From Tricholoma matsutake (lineage: Eukaryota; Basidiomycota; Agaricomycetes; Agaricales; Tricholomataceae): a stretch of DNA of 64,000 nucleotides. Under the pieces are notes generated by a model, which saw only the letters and a program-made list of their open reading frames with translations, was not told the origin of the DNA and did not search any database. Positions within the stretch are counted from its first letter, which is position 1, and the number at the start of each line of letters is the position of its first letter. The stretch lies in assembly GCA_026075535.2 (NCBI GenBank), contig AP026541.1:6634001-6698000 (forward strand). The letters are read 5' to 3'. Of this stretch, positions 24,283 through 36,025 are shown one piece after another. The position numbers were made by a program, and so were the translations under genes.

Positions 24283-27200
24283 CTAAGGAAAAACGTTCGG
24301 AGGTGTCTGAGGGGTTTGCTGTTGTTGTAGGTGCTGTTGCTATATTTACATGAGCATTCAGTCATGTTCTCCGATAGAATAGCTAACCTGCATCTGGAGT
24401 CGTAGTGCAGTCTGTAGTTGCTCTGATAGATAATAATTACCCATGTTGGGTACAGGACGAGGAGCAGCATTCCCGGGTACTTGGACTTGAAGGAGAGCAT
24501 GAGCTTGGGCAGAGGGTGGTCGAGGGGAATTCACAACGTTCGGCATCACAGTGGAACCGTGGGGTGGAGAAACATGTGCTGGAGATGATGTTATGTCTCG
24601 CGTACCATGAGGTGTTGGCAAATGTGCATTATTTGGTCCATTGCCGCTCACATTGTTTTGAGCTTGATTTTGGGTCTGTTGGGCTTGTTGCTGTGCAGTA
24701 CGCAGCTGCTGAGCCTGTTGTTGTGCCTGCATAAATTGTTGCGGCGACAGTCGAACATTACCAATGGGCATGGAAGGGGTGCCAGTCCGTTGTTGTGAAA
24801 TATTGACTTGGCTCCTTATCTGAGGCACCGCCTGTGTCGGTGGAATGCTCCCATTTGTTCGCTGAGCTGCAGTCATAGCTAATTGTTGCTGAGCTACCTG
24901 TTGCTGTTCCTAGGTATAAGGATGACTCTCGCCAGCTAGTCAGAGGATTACTAAGAACTAACCGGCACGTTCATGCGATGAGCTTGAAGAACAGTTTGTC
25001 GATTAAGCTCTTCCTGCCGTCTCCGTGCCATCTGGAGGTCTTGCAGATCACGAGCTTCTTTCTCCGCTTTCATACGGCTGAGCTCAGCAGGGGTATGTTT
25101 GGGCATTTTACTGTATTGAGTATGTGTCTCATGAACAGCCGATGCCTTGCGTTGATTGACTGTCAAACCTATCAATAAACTTCAACAGGAAACACTGTTC
25201 CTTACCGATAGCTTTTTGTGCCGACTCCGCACGTTTTTTCGCTGCTTTTCGAATTGACTCCTGAACCAACATATGGCGCCGTCGCTTCCTCGGCTCACTG
25301 CCCGGAGTCATACCCATTGTATTGGGAGTAGAAATACTTACACTAGCCAATCGCTTTACGCCTCGGGTGGTCATTTGACTCGAAGAGGGCGTAGCATCCT
25401 CCGCCACCGTATGGCTTTCTGTAGGTCGCTGCCGAATCTCAGAACCCCATTTCTCTTTCCAGCGCTCCAAACAATCACGACGTGTCCGCCTATCGATCGA
25501 GATGGTAAGGCGAGATGCATTGAAGCATTCTGATATCAGCGTCCAGTTGTTAGGGTACTTGTCAATGAAGGATTTCAGAAGGGCATCATCACTTGGATTC
25601 CAAAGATGGTCAGCGCCCCGCTTGCGTGGATCTTTTTCCTTCAACAATGCAGCTTGCAATTGCAGAGCCATGATAGATGCGGGCGAATTACTAGACCGGC
25701 TATCGAACAATTCTGCAATGCAACTTAAGAAAGCCATGAGTGGCTTTGGGAAAAAGCTCACCGCTCAGAGTATTGTCCGATATTCTCGCCGAACTATCTG
25801 AATCAGGAAACACAGCGCTTTCTTCCATCGCCCACCGACTATCCTTGTAACATCTTGATGGATGGAGAGGTCCTAACAGCGTTGGCTTGGAGTACAGAAA
25901 TTCTCCAGCAGGGAAAAGTTTTGTGTACGTAGTATCTTCTGATCGCCTGGTTGGATCGTCGCGTTCTGATCTTCTTTCAGACCGCTTCTTGCCATCGTTA
26001 GTGCTGGGTACGATGGCCGGCGGAACATCAAACAGACCGAGGGGTTGAAGGTCGGGAAAAATTATCGACAGATCAGATGGGGGAAGGAGAGCATCGTCCA
26101 CTAGACTATAAAAATCGTCTGGACCAAGTAAAAGTTTGTCGTCATTCGAATAAACAATGTGATCCCGTAAAGGAGCATAGATGTTGATCTTCGGTAACGA
26201 TTTGGTTTGTGCTGTAGAGAGCTCGACGTCAATATTCCTAGAGGCTGGGTTGGAGCTAAGCATAGGATCATTCGAGGTCGCTTTGAGCTTGGGAACGTCT
26301 GGAGCTACCCCGTCTACGTCCATTGTGTCCTGTTTTTCCACCATAAGAGTATTGGTGTTGCCATCGCCTACCAAGACAGAGTCTTCTAGGTCTTCTGCCT
26401 TTGGTTGAATATCCTGCACGGCAGTCCAATTTCCGTCGTCCTGCGCGGCGTCAAGAGCTTCTTGGATCAAGATCGCGGGTTCAAGAGCATTAAGAACATT
26501 TTGCTGGTCCACAACAGACTCATCGTCGTCGTCGTCATCATCGGAACCGTAATCGACTTCCAACAATGATGACTTGAGCTGCTCGGGCTGGACAAGTTCC
26601 CCTGTCTCCAGCTTGAGCTCTTCAACTGGTTCATCCCCTATCTCAGGATCATCATCTTGGGACCGCAGCCGTTTCCCTCCGATACAGATACCCTTCTCTA
26701 CCCTTTCTGACCAATCTCCAGCAGCATGCCATTCGAGTACAGCAGTGGATAAATTGAATGCTAGGGCCATCTTCCATTTGCGTTCTTCGCGAAAGTCAAC
26801 TCGCATCCATTTCTGTAATGTATAAGAGATGGCATGATGAGACAAGACTCATATTCACCATTTCGTCCATTAGGTAATCCAAATGGGTTTTATTCAGACC
26901 CCCGACTCCCCTCTGTTTTTTAGGCTGCCTAAAGCTCCACCTACCCTCTCGCTTCAATCCTTCAATGCGATCAAGTGCTCGAATCAACCGCAGCTCTGAC
27001 ATCGCAACCTATAGAGTGTTAAATATAAATTTACAATAATTGTTAAATGCACTTACAGCCCATTCGCGAGTGCTGAGGCATTTAGTAGCCCGGGAAACTC
27101 TCTTCCATACGGGATTTGCATTGACTGTAGCAGCCCATCTATTCAAGCCCAACGGATACCAGTCATCCTTCGTGCCATCTTTATCTCTTCTCCCCTCATT

Positions 27201-28582
27201 CTTTTCTCGCCCCTTCTCACGTTTTCGTTGTAATTTTGTGGACCTCACCTTTCTGTTATACTCAGGAGGAAGTAGTTTGAGAGAGGGGAGAGCATAGTCG
27301 CGCTCGAACTGGTGTCGAGGTTGCACAGGCGACGCGGGTGGACAGGGCGTCGGCGGAAGTGGCACAGTCCCTTCAAGATTGAAACCTGGCTCTGACGCTA
27401 CAGAAGAACCTGCAGGTAAAACAATTGTCGGCCGTCGTGCAGAGGGGAAAGCAGTTAGAGCAAGATTGGCTTGAGATCGAGGCGACTTTGTAGCTTGCTG
27501 GTATTGAGGGCTTGTTCCACGGTTGTCACTCGGAATCAGTGGTTCCAGTATAAGCGTGGGAGAGTCCATAGTGCGGACCAGTGGAGAAGCTTCACTTCCA
27601 TCCTCAGAAACTTCACCATGTTTCTCTTCAACGAGAGGGCCAGCATCGTTGGGTGGCGTGGTGGAACGTGGTATCAATGACACTGGTCCACTAAAAGTCG
27701 CAATTGGCACATCGACATCCAAATCAGTTGCGATGGGGGACATCGGTAGCCGCCCCTCGAGCTGATCGTCTCCACTGGTCACTCTCGTGTTCCCATCATC
27801 GCCCGTTTCCGGACGGCCACCTTTGGGTCCTTCCTCATGGCTCTCGTCGCTAGGTTCACCCACATCAACTTCGGGTGATACGCGTAATGTTTCCCGTGAA
27901 GACGCCACCGCCTCAGAATCAATTATATGAGCGACGTTAGAGAACTGCGTAGAAAGCATAGAGGTTGAAGGAGAACCAAGGAGATCGAGTTCATCTGGTC
28001 CTTCATCCAAATCTTCATGATATTGAAGGAAGCCTGAAAGGGGTCTAATATTAGGGGGTATCCTCTCGGCGATTTGCCCTGATTCGGCACCTTCGACTAC
28101 CGGAGTACGAAGTAAGGATTGAGTTGACTTGGACAACGGAGACTCCTGTGGCCTAAATCGACTGCGAGTTGTACGCCGGAAAATGGGAGATTTTCCCTTG
28201 GACCATGATTTAATGGGAACTGCAGAATCCTCAGAAGCAAACAATTCGCTCTCGCTGAGGTGAAGGATGCTACCAGAGTCTATGCTGCAGTACATGAGTT
28301 GAAGAATGATCCAACGTAGCGGATTAAGCATACCTCTCTCTGTTTAGTTCGAATGTCCGCAGAAAGGTATGGAGATCTCCTGCTTCATCGTCCAGCGTAA
28401 GCACCAATCCCACGTTCCTTCCATGTCGTATCATATGATACAACTGGCGAAGTAATACATTGCGGCGTTCAGTTATTTCTCTAAACCAAAGTTTGAACAG
28501 GTATCGTTAAAATCGTAGAATAGACTTACTTCAGCAGGGAAAGACGCTCCTCTACCAACGATTCGGGAGATTTCTGTAGCAT
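24283..28582 (-). CDS. VID21: Vid21/Eaf1, NuA4 histone acetyltransferase scaffold
   Basis: A scaffold subunit of the NuA4 complex, which acetylates histones H4 and H2A. Nine phase-consistent exons: 28582-28530, 28480-28334, 28284-27057, 27008-26859, 26812-25762, 25712-25206, 25168-24963, 24909-24388 and 24339-24283, giving 1,306 residues. A short conserved N-terminal helix (ERRNVLLRQLYHMI) precedes a long disordered region. The HSA domain lies at about 477-560 (REGRWSFRQPKKQ, THLDYLMDEMKWM, DFREERKWKMALAF). A SANT/Myb domain lies at about 910-965 (LWNPSDDALLKSFIDKY, NNWTLISECFN). A basic segment (EPRKRRR) and a Gln-rich tail complete the canonical Vid21 order. It reads away from the small plus-strand gene upstream. 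Confidence 0.93.
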
Positions 28583-28969
28583 GTCCGAGAAACACAATTC
28601 ACGACCAAGCTTTCATGGGTGGTGGGCTGACGGACTTTGGAACGGACTTCGAATATTGGGTATACCTAATATGAGTATGATATTGGCCCTTGGGTGACCA
28701 TCCGCAGGATAAAAATATTCAAGGATCAAACTTTATTTGACAGGGTACTAGGTAGTCTCGATACCAACCTCCACCACGATTTTGAAGATAATCGTTCAAA
28801 ATGTTATGGAGTCTGGAGTTTGACTGGAGTTTGATAGACTCGGACCTTGAAAGAATTGTTAGGCGTTAGGCGGTCGCTTATTAGTTGAATCGGTGATAGA
28901 AATCTCAGATCTTCCCAATCGAGTTTGTTGTTATCATAAATGATAATCGCTGGTTTGTGACTCTCCGTT
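28583..28969. other. Intergenic region upstream of VID21
   Basis: About 390 bp between the VID21 start and the small plus-strand gene, presumably holding promoters. No domain-bearing frame is seen. Confidence 0.5.
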
Positions 28970-29615
28970 GTGTTAGTTCTCAGCGAGCACATTCGCGTTA
29001 TTCCCATAGAGGAGACTGTCGAAACTGACGAGGTACGCCACGATCTTCCACAATTTACCCACCGCCCTGCGACAACAACGAACAACTCTCCGAACCACGG
29101 TGGGCATCAATATACCTATGCCTGGGACTCGTATGTGCGTGAGGTCATGCAATCTGTCCGATAGTTATGCTAATATCACAGTTGGCCACTAGAGTTCTGC
29201 AGATAGACACGACCCCGTACATTGACTCCTTTGCACCCCGCTAGCGGATTTCCATCTTACCCCAACACTCCGACGTACTCACCATTTCCTATCAATCCAT
29301 TTACACCAGGTTACCCATTGTATCTAAGGCCTGAATCTCCTGTCTCCACACTGCACCGTTCTGCATCTTCTGACCTCGTTCTTGGTCTGACTGATGCTGA
29401 ACAACTGGAAGCTAAATTTGCAGCTCGTCTGTTCGAAGACATAATCTGGTTCCATTAAAGGACGTCGAACTCGAGCTGTATTCAGATGGCCAATTGATGT
29501 CACTGTTGAAGATCGGCTTCTTGTTGTTCTGAGATGCATGAAGAATTCCGGGTTTGACACCATTGGTGAAATGCTCTCTGTAATGTTTTCTAAGGATCAG
29601 CGGGACTCAACATAG
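28970..29615 (+). CDS. Unrecognised small multi-exon gene
   Basis: Three open segments on one strand suggest a spliced gene: 28970-29164 (ending HQYTYAWDSYVREVMQSV), about 29209-29450 (Pro-rich ASGFPSYPNTPTYSPFPINP, then LGLTDAEQLEAKFAARLFED), and a last segment to 29615 (RAVFRWPIDVTVEDRLLVVL then MKNSGFDTIGEMLSVMFS). A plausible acceptor GATAG precedes the second segment. No family is recognised. The last segment resembles a short helical module I associate with repetitive agaricomycete ORFs. Exon limits and the start codon are uncertain; it may be a relic. Confidence 0.35.
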
Positions 29616-29721
29616 TCAATCCCTCCTACGACCCTTGAGAGACTTACATAATACATAATACATAACATTTACCGAAGTTTACATAAGGACTAGTCGTCGT
29701 GTTTCGAAAGTGGCAGCTAGC

Positions 29722-31258
29722 ATGGACATCAACGATAACGACACACTTCTAGCCGTTGTACTCAGTCTATTGACAGGGCCAGTGCCTGAAATAGACATTG
29801 TGCTCGATGCACTCGTACAATGCAATGGCGACGCAGAAGCCGCTGCCCAACTCCTCAACGATTCCCCAAAAGCGAAAAAGCGAAAACGAGTAAATCTCGA
29901 CGACTGGCTTCGGAAAGACGTTACTCCTAAATTTTTTATATCTAACAATGACAATACCAGTCGCAGAAGAGAAGACAAACCAATCTCCGTCTCAAACCCT
30001 TTACAAAAATCTAAGTCTTCCACAACCATAAATTTGACGTCGGTTCTTCGCAGTCCACCTTCTCGCGAGAAGATTGTCCCACAGTTACGACCTCTTATGC
30101 TTTCCAACCCGACCATCGTCGCACAGAACACTCCTTGTACACTTCATCTCTCTGTTCTCCCCCCGGAGCTCGCGTGTAGACTCTTTTACACAACGATTCG
30201 CGCCGCTCGAGATTGGCAAAGAAATAAGTGGTGGCTCTTTGATAGGGTGGTCGAGAGTCCTCATCGTACTGCCTTCTTTGCACGATATGACAGCATGGAT
30301 GCATCATGGCAAGCAGCAGCACAGTTTTGGTGCAGTTGTAACCATTTCTCTCCTCTTTCTCACTTATAATATAATATCATAGGTATAATGGTCGGCTGAC
30401 TGATCCTCCTGCAACATTTCCTCCTGCCATGGAGGAAGCTTGTAGTATCGTAGAAAGAGTCGTAAACGAGCAAATCAAGCAGAGAAAGCGATTCCCATTG
30501 GAGTGGGGTGGGGACCCTGAAAGTGACACTAGTGCAAACTGGCGGGCGAATGTAGCAGCCTCTAACTGTTACGAAGGTTCGAAAGAAAGCGTGGGTTTTC
30601 ATTCTGATCAAATGACTTATCTGGGGCCATATCCCACTATCGCCTCTCTCAGCCTTGGTTTGTCGCCTTTCTTTTGAATTTCTCGGGCACTGATATTGGG
30701 AAGTAGGCACACAAAGAGTCTTCAGCTTGCGTGAAGTAGTACCTACTGAACAAGCGGCTGTCCGCAAGGCCAGAACATTCAATATCCCACTTCCTCACAA
30801 TTCTGTGTGTATACATCCTTAACTTTTCACAAGCGATGTCAAGTCTCATAAGCAACCAGTTAACGATTATGCATGCATCCTGTCAAGAGAGCTTCAAACA
30901 TTCCATCCCTCCTCAGGCAGCCATCGATCTTTATCGGCCTGCCTTTCCTGAAAATCCCGGTGATCACATTGAACCTTCCAACTGTCGCATCAACATCACC
31001 TTCCGCTTCTACAGGCCAGATTTTCGTTCGCCAAGCATTCCTCGCTGTAAGTGTGGAATCCCAACTATCTTACGTGCGGATATGAAAAATCGTCACAACG
31101 GCAACGCTGATCGTTATTGGTGGACTTGTCATGCGGGCGCACAAAATGAGGGAAAAGGTTGCAATTACTGGAAAGTTCTAGATATGAAAACTGAGGGTAG
31201 GGGTCCTTGCATTGGAGACATGTCCGATTTTGAAGGGGGAAACAGTCCCCCAATTTAG
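29722..31258 (+). CDS. AlkB-like 2OG-Fe(II) dioxygenase with CUE and GRF zinc-finger modules
   Basis: Probable oxidative demethylase of alkylated nucleic acid (ALKBH2/3-like). Exons 29722-30329, 30383-30657, 30707-30804 and 30860-31258 keep phase and give 459 residues. The true start is the ATG at 29722, since only a GTG lies upstream. Residues about 5-48 fit a CUE domain (IDIVLDALVQCNGDAEAAAQ). The dioxygenase has iron ligands His276 and Asp278 (GFHSDQM) and His341 (SFKHSIP), plus Arg370 and Arg376 (RINITFRFYR) for 2-oxoglutarate and substrate. The C-terminus is a zf-GRF with Cys390, Cys392, Cys417 and Cys428 and the RYWWTC core, a single-strand DNA binding module in other repair proteins. 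CUE suggests ubiquitin binding. Intact. Confidence 0.92.
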
Positions 31259-31567
31259 TATTACTGTGTTGAGTCTACTCTAGGAGGAAGTCCAGCCTTA
31301 CAGTGGCAGAAACCTTGTTTGCATAAACCCATTAGGATGGCTATTCATTGCAGGTATGGGTGAAGAGAAATTCTCCATCTCTAACAAGTAATCATGTTCA
31401 AGAAAACAAAGAAATATTGATTTGCAGACTGTCTCTTGAACACAGCATATAACATGGGAATTTAACAAACATAATAGGGAGATTATCAATCACAGAGATT
31501 GCCTATGGGTTGGTGAATTTTGACCCTGCAAGAGACCTTGATATATGTTGAAGTTAGGGTAGTATAT
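31259..31567. other. Non-coding stretch after the AlkB-like gene
   Basis: No gene, repeat boundary or RNA motif recognised. It presumably contains the 3' UTR of the dioxygenase gene. Confidence 0.5.
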
Positions 31568-31992
31568 TGTTAGGAAACAGCCTGAAAGGTTGCCTAGTTA
31601 GGGAACCTCACTCAGTAGTCAGACAGATAGACAGGAATAGGTTATCTTCATTGCAGAGAGTAAGGGACATTAATACTGTACAGCAGGAAGAATAATTAAG
31701 TATACCTTTGTTGCAGAGAGTAAGGGATGGGGCAACGAAGGGGAAAACAGTCTACTACATATCAAGGAAAAGGCCACATCAAGACTTTCTATATATAGAA
31801 GGGCCACATCAAGACTTGGAATGATGGATCATGGAAACACATAATTCTCAGGGATTGATGGCAGTGATGGGAATTTGATGGGATTTTTGATGGGAATGAT
31901 AGGGGGCACAGATTGATGCGGAATTGATGCGGAATTGATGGGAATGTGATATCAACACATAGTGGGCATTGTTTCATGGTCTGATTCTATAC
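31568..31992 (-). repeat. LTR fragment of element D's family
   Basis: Starts TGTTAGGAAACAGCC and closely matches 52041-52468, the inner part of element D's right LTR. It lacks about 35 bp present there. It carries a TATATATA box between two copies of GGCCACATCAAGACTT, and a run of degenerate TTGATGGGA repeats. The U3 end present at 52469-52626 is missing, so this is a truncated solo LTR. The strand is assigned by analogy with element D. Confidence 0.7.
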
Positions 31993-32039
31993 TAGGTGCC
32001 ATCGCGGGTGCCAGTGAAAACCTTGCTTGTAAAGATTTG

Positions 32040-32182
32040 TGTAAGTGAGGTCAGCTCTGTCCAAGAAGCAAGTTACAACTTACCCTTTGACTAAAAGGCA
32101 GTATAATCAACAACTAGTTGATTATATTGGACAGAATATACATGCTACAAATGAAGGCTTTGTAGTAAGCAACATGCTTACA
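32040..32182. repeat. Left LTR of the TRIM-like element
   Basis: 143 bp, TGTAAG...CTTACA. Contains a perfect hairpin ATAATCAAC-AACTA-GTTGATTAT at about 32103-32125. Confidence 0.88.
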
Positions 32183-32382
32183 CTCACACAACCTTTCAAG
32201 AACCTTTACACCACCACCTCAGGGCTCCTTCACAGTGCCTGAGGCTTTCACTGGTGTAGCCTGAAATTGTGAGTCACATATATTCCTGCCCCAAGGGCAA
32301 ACCTTGGAACTGGCTCCCATTCAACCCAGCCTGGTGAAGTGCCAGGACCCAGGATTGAACTGCCAACCCTAGTTGTTGATTA

Positions 32383-32525
32383 TGTAAGTGAGGTCAGCTC
32401 TGTTAAAGAAGCAAGTTACAACTTACCCTTTGACTAAAAGGCAGTATAATCAACAACTAGTTGATTATATTGGACAGAATATATATGCTACAAATGAAGG
32501 CTTTGTAGTAAGCAACATGCTTACA
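32383..32525. repeat. Right LTR of the TRIM-like element
   Basis: 143 bp, nearly identical to the left LTR (three substitutions by eye). Followed by TSD ATTTG. Confidence 0.88.
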
Positions 32526-32541
32526 ATTTGTAGAATCATTA

Positions 32542-32579
32542 CCAGCCTGTTAGTTTCATACTCCCATAGAACAGGCTGG
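32542..32579. repeat. 10-bp perfect inverted repeat
   Basis: CCAGCCTGTT (32542-32551) pairs with AACAGGCTGG (32570-32579) across an 18-bp loop, just right of the TRIM-like element. Role unknown. Confidence 0.6.
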
Positions 32580-33140
32580 CCCCCTAATCCAAAGTTAGAC
32601 CCATGTCTGTTGCAGTGAGTGTGCTCATTCCTAGCAGTGTTTTAATGACAGCTAGGTTCTCCTTTCACATCTCATGTTGGAGAGGTCGCTCATCAAACGT
32701 GGTTAAGCAACTGACTAGAAGTCAAACCAAACTTAGAGTAATGCCTGATGTGAAGTCAGAGACCGCTACTCCATGGCCAACTCGAAGTCAGCTTTCAAAT
32801 GTTTTCATGTCATATCTGAAGGAGCTGAGACTGGGAGGCACAGAGGTTGGAGTAAAGAAACATATCGTTAATACTCTATCAACCAGTGCCATGGTGTGGC
32901 CTGTCATGCCATTTCACTCAGGGACACACTGGGGCCTGAGCCCGGCAGCGGTGCAAGGCCAGTGTTGTGAAACAGTTTGAGCTGTGGGATGAGGGGAGCG
33001 TTTCAAGATTCTGAGCTGTGGTCAGTAGGCAACCCTTGCGGTGGTGGGGGGGGGGACTCACCTATACAACAGATATTCCACGAGCCCCTTATCCTGCTCG
33101 AACACATCACAGGCCCTACCATCTGGGGTAGATTTCAACA

Positions 33141-35461
33141 CTAAAACATCACCGACCACTGGGGCAGCTGAAAGGGAGAGGAAGTTGATGCAATGGTTGT
33201 GTGGGATGCCAGAGTCCCCTTGGGGTCAGAAGAAGAAGTGAAAGATGCTGCTGCAGGGGAAAGGCCTGATTGTCTGTTCAACACATGGGTAGTCCCCACA
33301 TTCCTCACCGTCGTAATGCTTGTACAACCAGACATCCTTATGTAAATCGTCAACAACCACTGTAGATGAAGGCCCAGTCTCAAGTGGGACAGGGACAAGC
33401 TGTGGTTGAGAACACTGAGTGCCAAAAAACAGCCCCTGGAAAATCATTGAAGGCGGCTGGTGCAGGTCGGGTGTCAGAAAGTGGTGTGACAAGGGAGTGC
33501 AAGCCAGGACTCACAGGCAATGCAGTCAGGATGCAGGCACACTGATTAGATATGGTGTCGAGAGTAGCCATTGCAGCAAGACAAAGTGGTGCAAGCTGGA
33601 GGGTAGATGGTAGACGTGAGTGGGGTAGAGACAGTTGTACAGAGCCTACAGGTGCCAGGTCTTTAAATAAGGTGTGAGCCCCCACTAAACGCAACCCCAA
33701 CCCAGGCTGTTGGTGGGTGGGGATGAGGACATAGAGGGGTGGGATGTGAAACAGAATGGCACTAATGAGACAGGCTGTGCAGGGTGACAGATCAGGCAAG
33801 ATAGGGAGGAAGGTTGAGCCATAGACAGACTAAGAGGGAGGGCCTCACTTGAGGGCAAAGCATAGTAGCATAGGAGGTCACAAAACAGGCTATGAATAGC
33901 TATGCAGAACAGTGATTGAACATCTCCGATTGCATGCCACTTGATACATTTAGGAGTAGCTAGTTTTAGGTCAAAATGGAACTGCCAACACCCACCTCCA
34001 CGGAAGTTCCACCATCCATCATGATGGGGCCACCAATGGCCTCACCTGCAGAAGTTCCATCATGGGCAGGCACAGAGGCTGGTGTTGAGCATGCTTTCTT
34101 CACAAGAGGGGGTTCAAGGCTACCGCCCACACATTTCTCGCCTACCAGTGCGACTGTGACACTATCAGCCAGGGTTGGTGCATCCACGGGGGTTTCATGA
34201 GACACAGGAAGGGGAGGCAGTGTGGGGTGTGCTTGGGGACAGAGCACCATCAGTTAAATATTGAGTGGGGGATCACTGAAGGAGACTTATGTTCGGTGGC
34301 TGTGGACACAGTTTGACCCACCAGTGGCATGTGGGGGGTTGCTGTAGGCATGTCAGATGATAGGATCAGGTTTGGCAGGGGCATGAAACAGGTGTATGGA
34401 GTGTGAGGCCCTGGAGTGAATAGACAGTGGTGTGAGCTTTCCCACCATGGAAGGAGGCAGGCAGCGAGGTTTCTGATGGAGAACAGGGGGTCTTGGGTTT
34501 GCATTAGTGTCAAGACAGTCACTAACCTTTAGGGCTTGAAGCGCAAGTGTCCATGAGAAGGAAAGCAGGACCAGCCCTGATGTTGTGTTGGACTGTAGCA
34601 TGCATGCTGTGCTGGAGGATCTGCACCTGCAAAGGAATGGCAGAGAAAGAATCATAGCCCTCCCTCTTGATGTGGAAGTGCTTTAGGGTAAAGTGAACTT
34701 CAACCAATGCACCACAAAGAGCACCATTGGCATCCTCAGGCTCCACAAATTGCTGCTGCTCATCGTAAACAGGTAAGGGAGTCCAACGGTAGGTAGAGAC
34801 AAGCTCAGCATATTCTTCTCAATGTTGAGGAGGGCAGGTCCAATGGAGGGTCTCGGCATCGATCGGGTCAGCTGTGTGACATTTAGTACTAATAAAACCA
34901 TTAACACGGTGACAGACCTTCATGGCCATTGGGCTCTGAGGAGGGGGAGGAGGATGATAGTGATGGCAACATGGCATGCTTGGTCTATGGCCACTCATTA
35001 GTCAGCACATGCTGATGACAAAGTTGCAAAAACACACAGACTCTTTTCTCCCATGTAGGTGCAGCAAAGTGAGCAGTGCTGTCCTGCAAGGTAGGCGCAA
35101 CAAAGAACTGGTCATCCTTTGTGGAAGTGATGTTGCTCTGAATAGCTATCACCGTCTGATGGAAAAGGTCAAAGTCTTTGCCGAAGCCAGCCATTCGAGG
35201 GTGAGAGAGAACAAAAGTGTTTTTGGTGTCCTTCAGAGGTTTGGGGAATTTGTCGTTGTAGTTCGCAAGTGGACCACAGAAACAACGGTCATCAATGATT
35301 TCTCCCACAACGATGCTGATGGCATCTGTGCCAGTGTCCTTCAAGACCAGCATGTGACCAGACCCATGTCTCTTCCAGCCTACTCTGGTGGAGAACGCCG
35401 GGTTGGCAACATAAGCAGATGAGGTGAATAGTTTTTTATGAAGGGCAGGGAGGTCCACCAT
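33141..35461 (-). pseudogene. Unrecognised TE-associated gene, probably broken
   Basis: The best segment is 35461-34985 (158 residues, starting MVDLPALHKKLFTSSAYVAN; contains DAISIVVGEIIDDRCF and VLSHPRMAGFGKDF). Further left, 34907-34522 gives YRWTPLPVYDEQQQ-like and GALCGALVEVHFTLKHFHI segments in alternating frames. Pro/Ser-rich pieces follow at 34250-33966 and 33800-33380. Together they suggest one minus-strand gene of a repetitive family with stops between segments. I know no function and see no transposase or polymerase motif. Element C inserted about 290 bp upstream of its start. Confidence 0.35.
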
Positions 35462-35751
35462 GATTGAGTGTGAAAAAAGGAGGGAGGGCTGCAGTGCTTA
35501 TAATTGTTTAGCTTAGATGGGCTCAGGCGGCCCTGGGGCCATCTCAATCAGAGTCCAGATGCAGCTGTGCACTGGGAGTTATCATATAAGACTGCAGTGG
35601 CAGCCCACTCCTTCAACCCCCTACTGGTGCACTGTCCCCTTTAGAAGAATGTATCACACAGGTAAAGATAGTGTGACTGTTCCGGAGCACTCATTCATGG
35701 TCCCACAGTGTGGGTTTGCAGTTTTCAAGGAAGAGGGGCCACTCAAGTCTG

Positions 35752-36025
35752 TGTTGAAATTAATCCCAGTGATGCATGCTGTATACATGAGGCAATACAT
35801 GCAGCATACGCATGTTACTGCGCTTACTGCACATACATGCGGTAAACACATTCCTGAGTCATGTGACGTCCTTATTATTATGTATATAAGGAGAACCTGT
35901 ACCATAGTAGGAATACAGTGTTCTTACCTCTGCTAACCCTAGCTGTAAGTCTAAGTAAACCCCAGGTAGGTTGTAAGGAACGTGTTGTCTCTTCCACTGT
36001 GCAGCGTATATAGTCTGCTCCAACA
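35752..36025 (+). repeat. 5' LTR of element C
   Basis: 274 bp, TGTTGAAATT...TCCAACA, with a TATATAAGGAG promoter box at about 35882-35892. Preceded by TSD GTCTG. Confidence 0.95.

Larger units (their letters stand above)
32040..32525. mobile_element. TRIM-like miniature LTR element, TSD ATTTG
   Basis: Two 143-bp direct repeats (32040-32182 and 32383-32525) each start TGTAAG and end CTTACA. By eye they differ at three positions. They enclose a 200-bp core with no coding capacity. Perfect 5-bp repeats ATTTG flank the whole (32035-32039 and 32526-32530). This is the structure of a terminal-repeat retrotransposon in miniature. A purine-rich stretch beside the left LTR on the minus strand (AAAGGTTGTGTGAG) could be the polypurine tract. 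The core also has a B-box-like AGTTCAATCCT on the minus strand. Its autonomous partner is not identified here. Confidence 0.88.

Noticed and set aside
32040..32525. Simple segmental tandem duplication
   Set aside because: The exact TG...CA ends, equal 143-bp repeat lengths and perfect flanking ATTTG duplication fit retrotransposition better.
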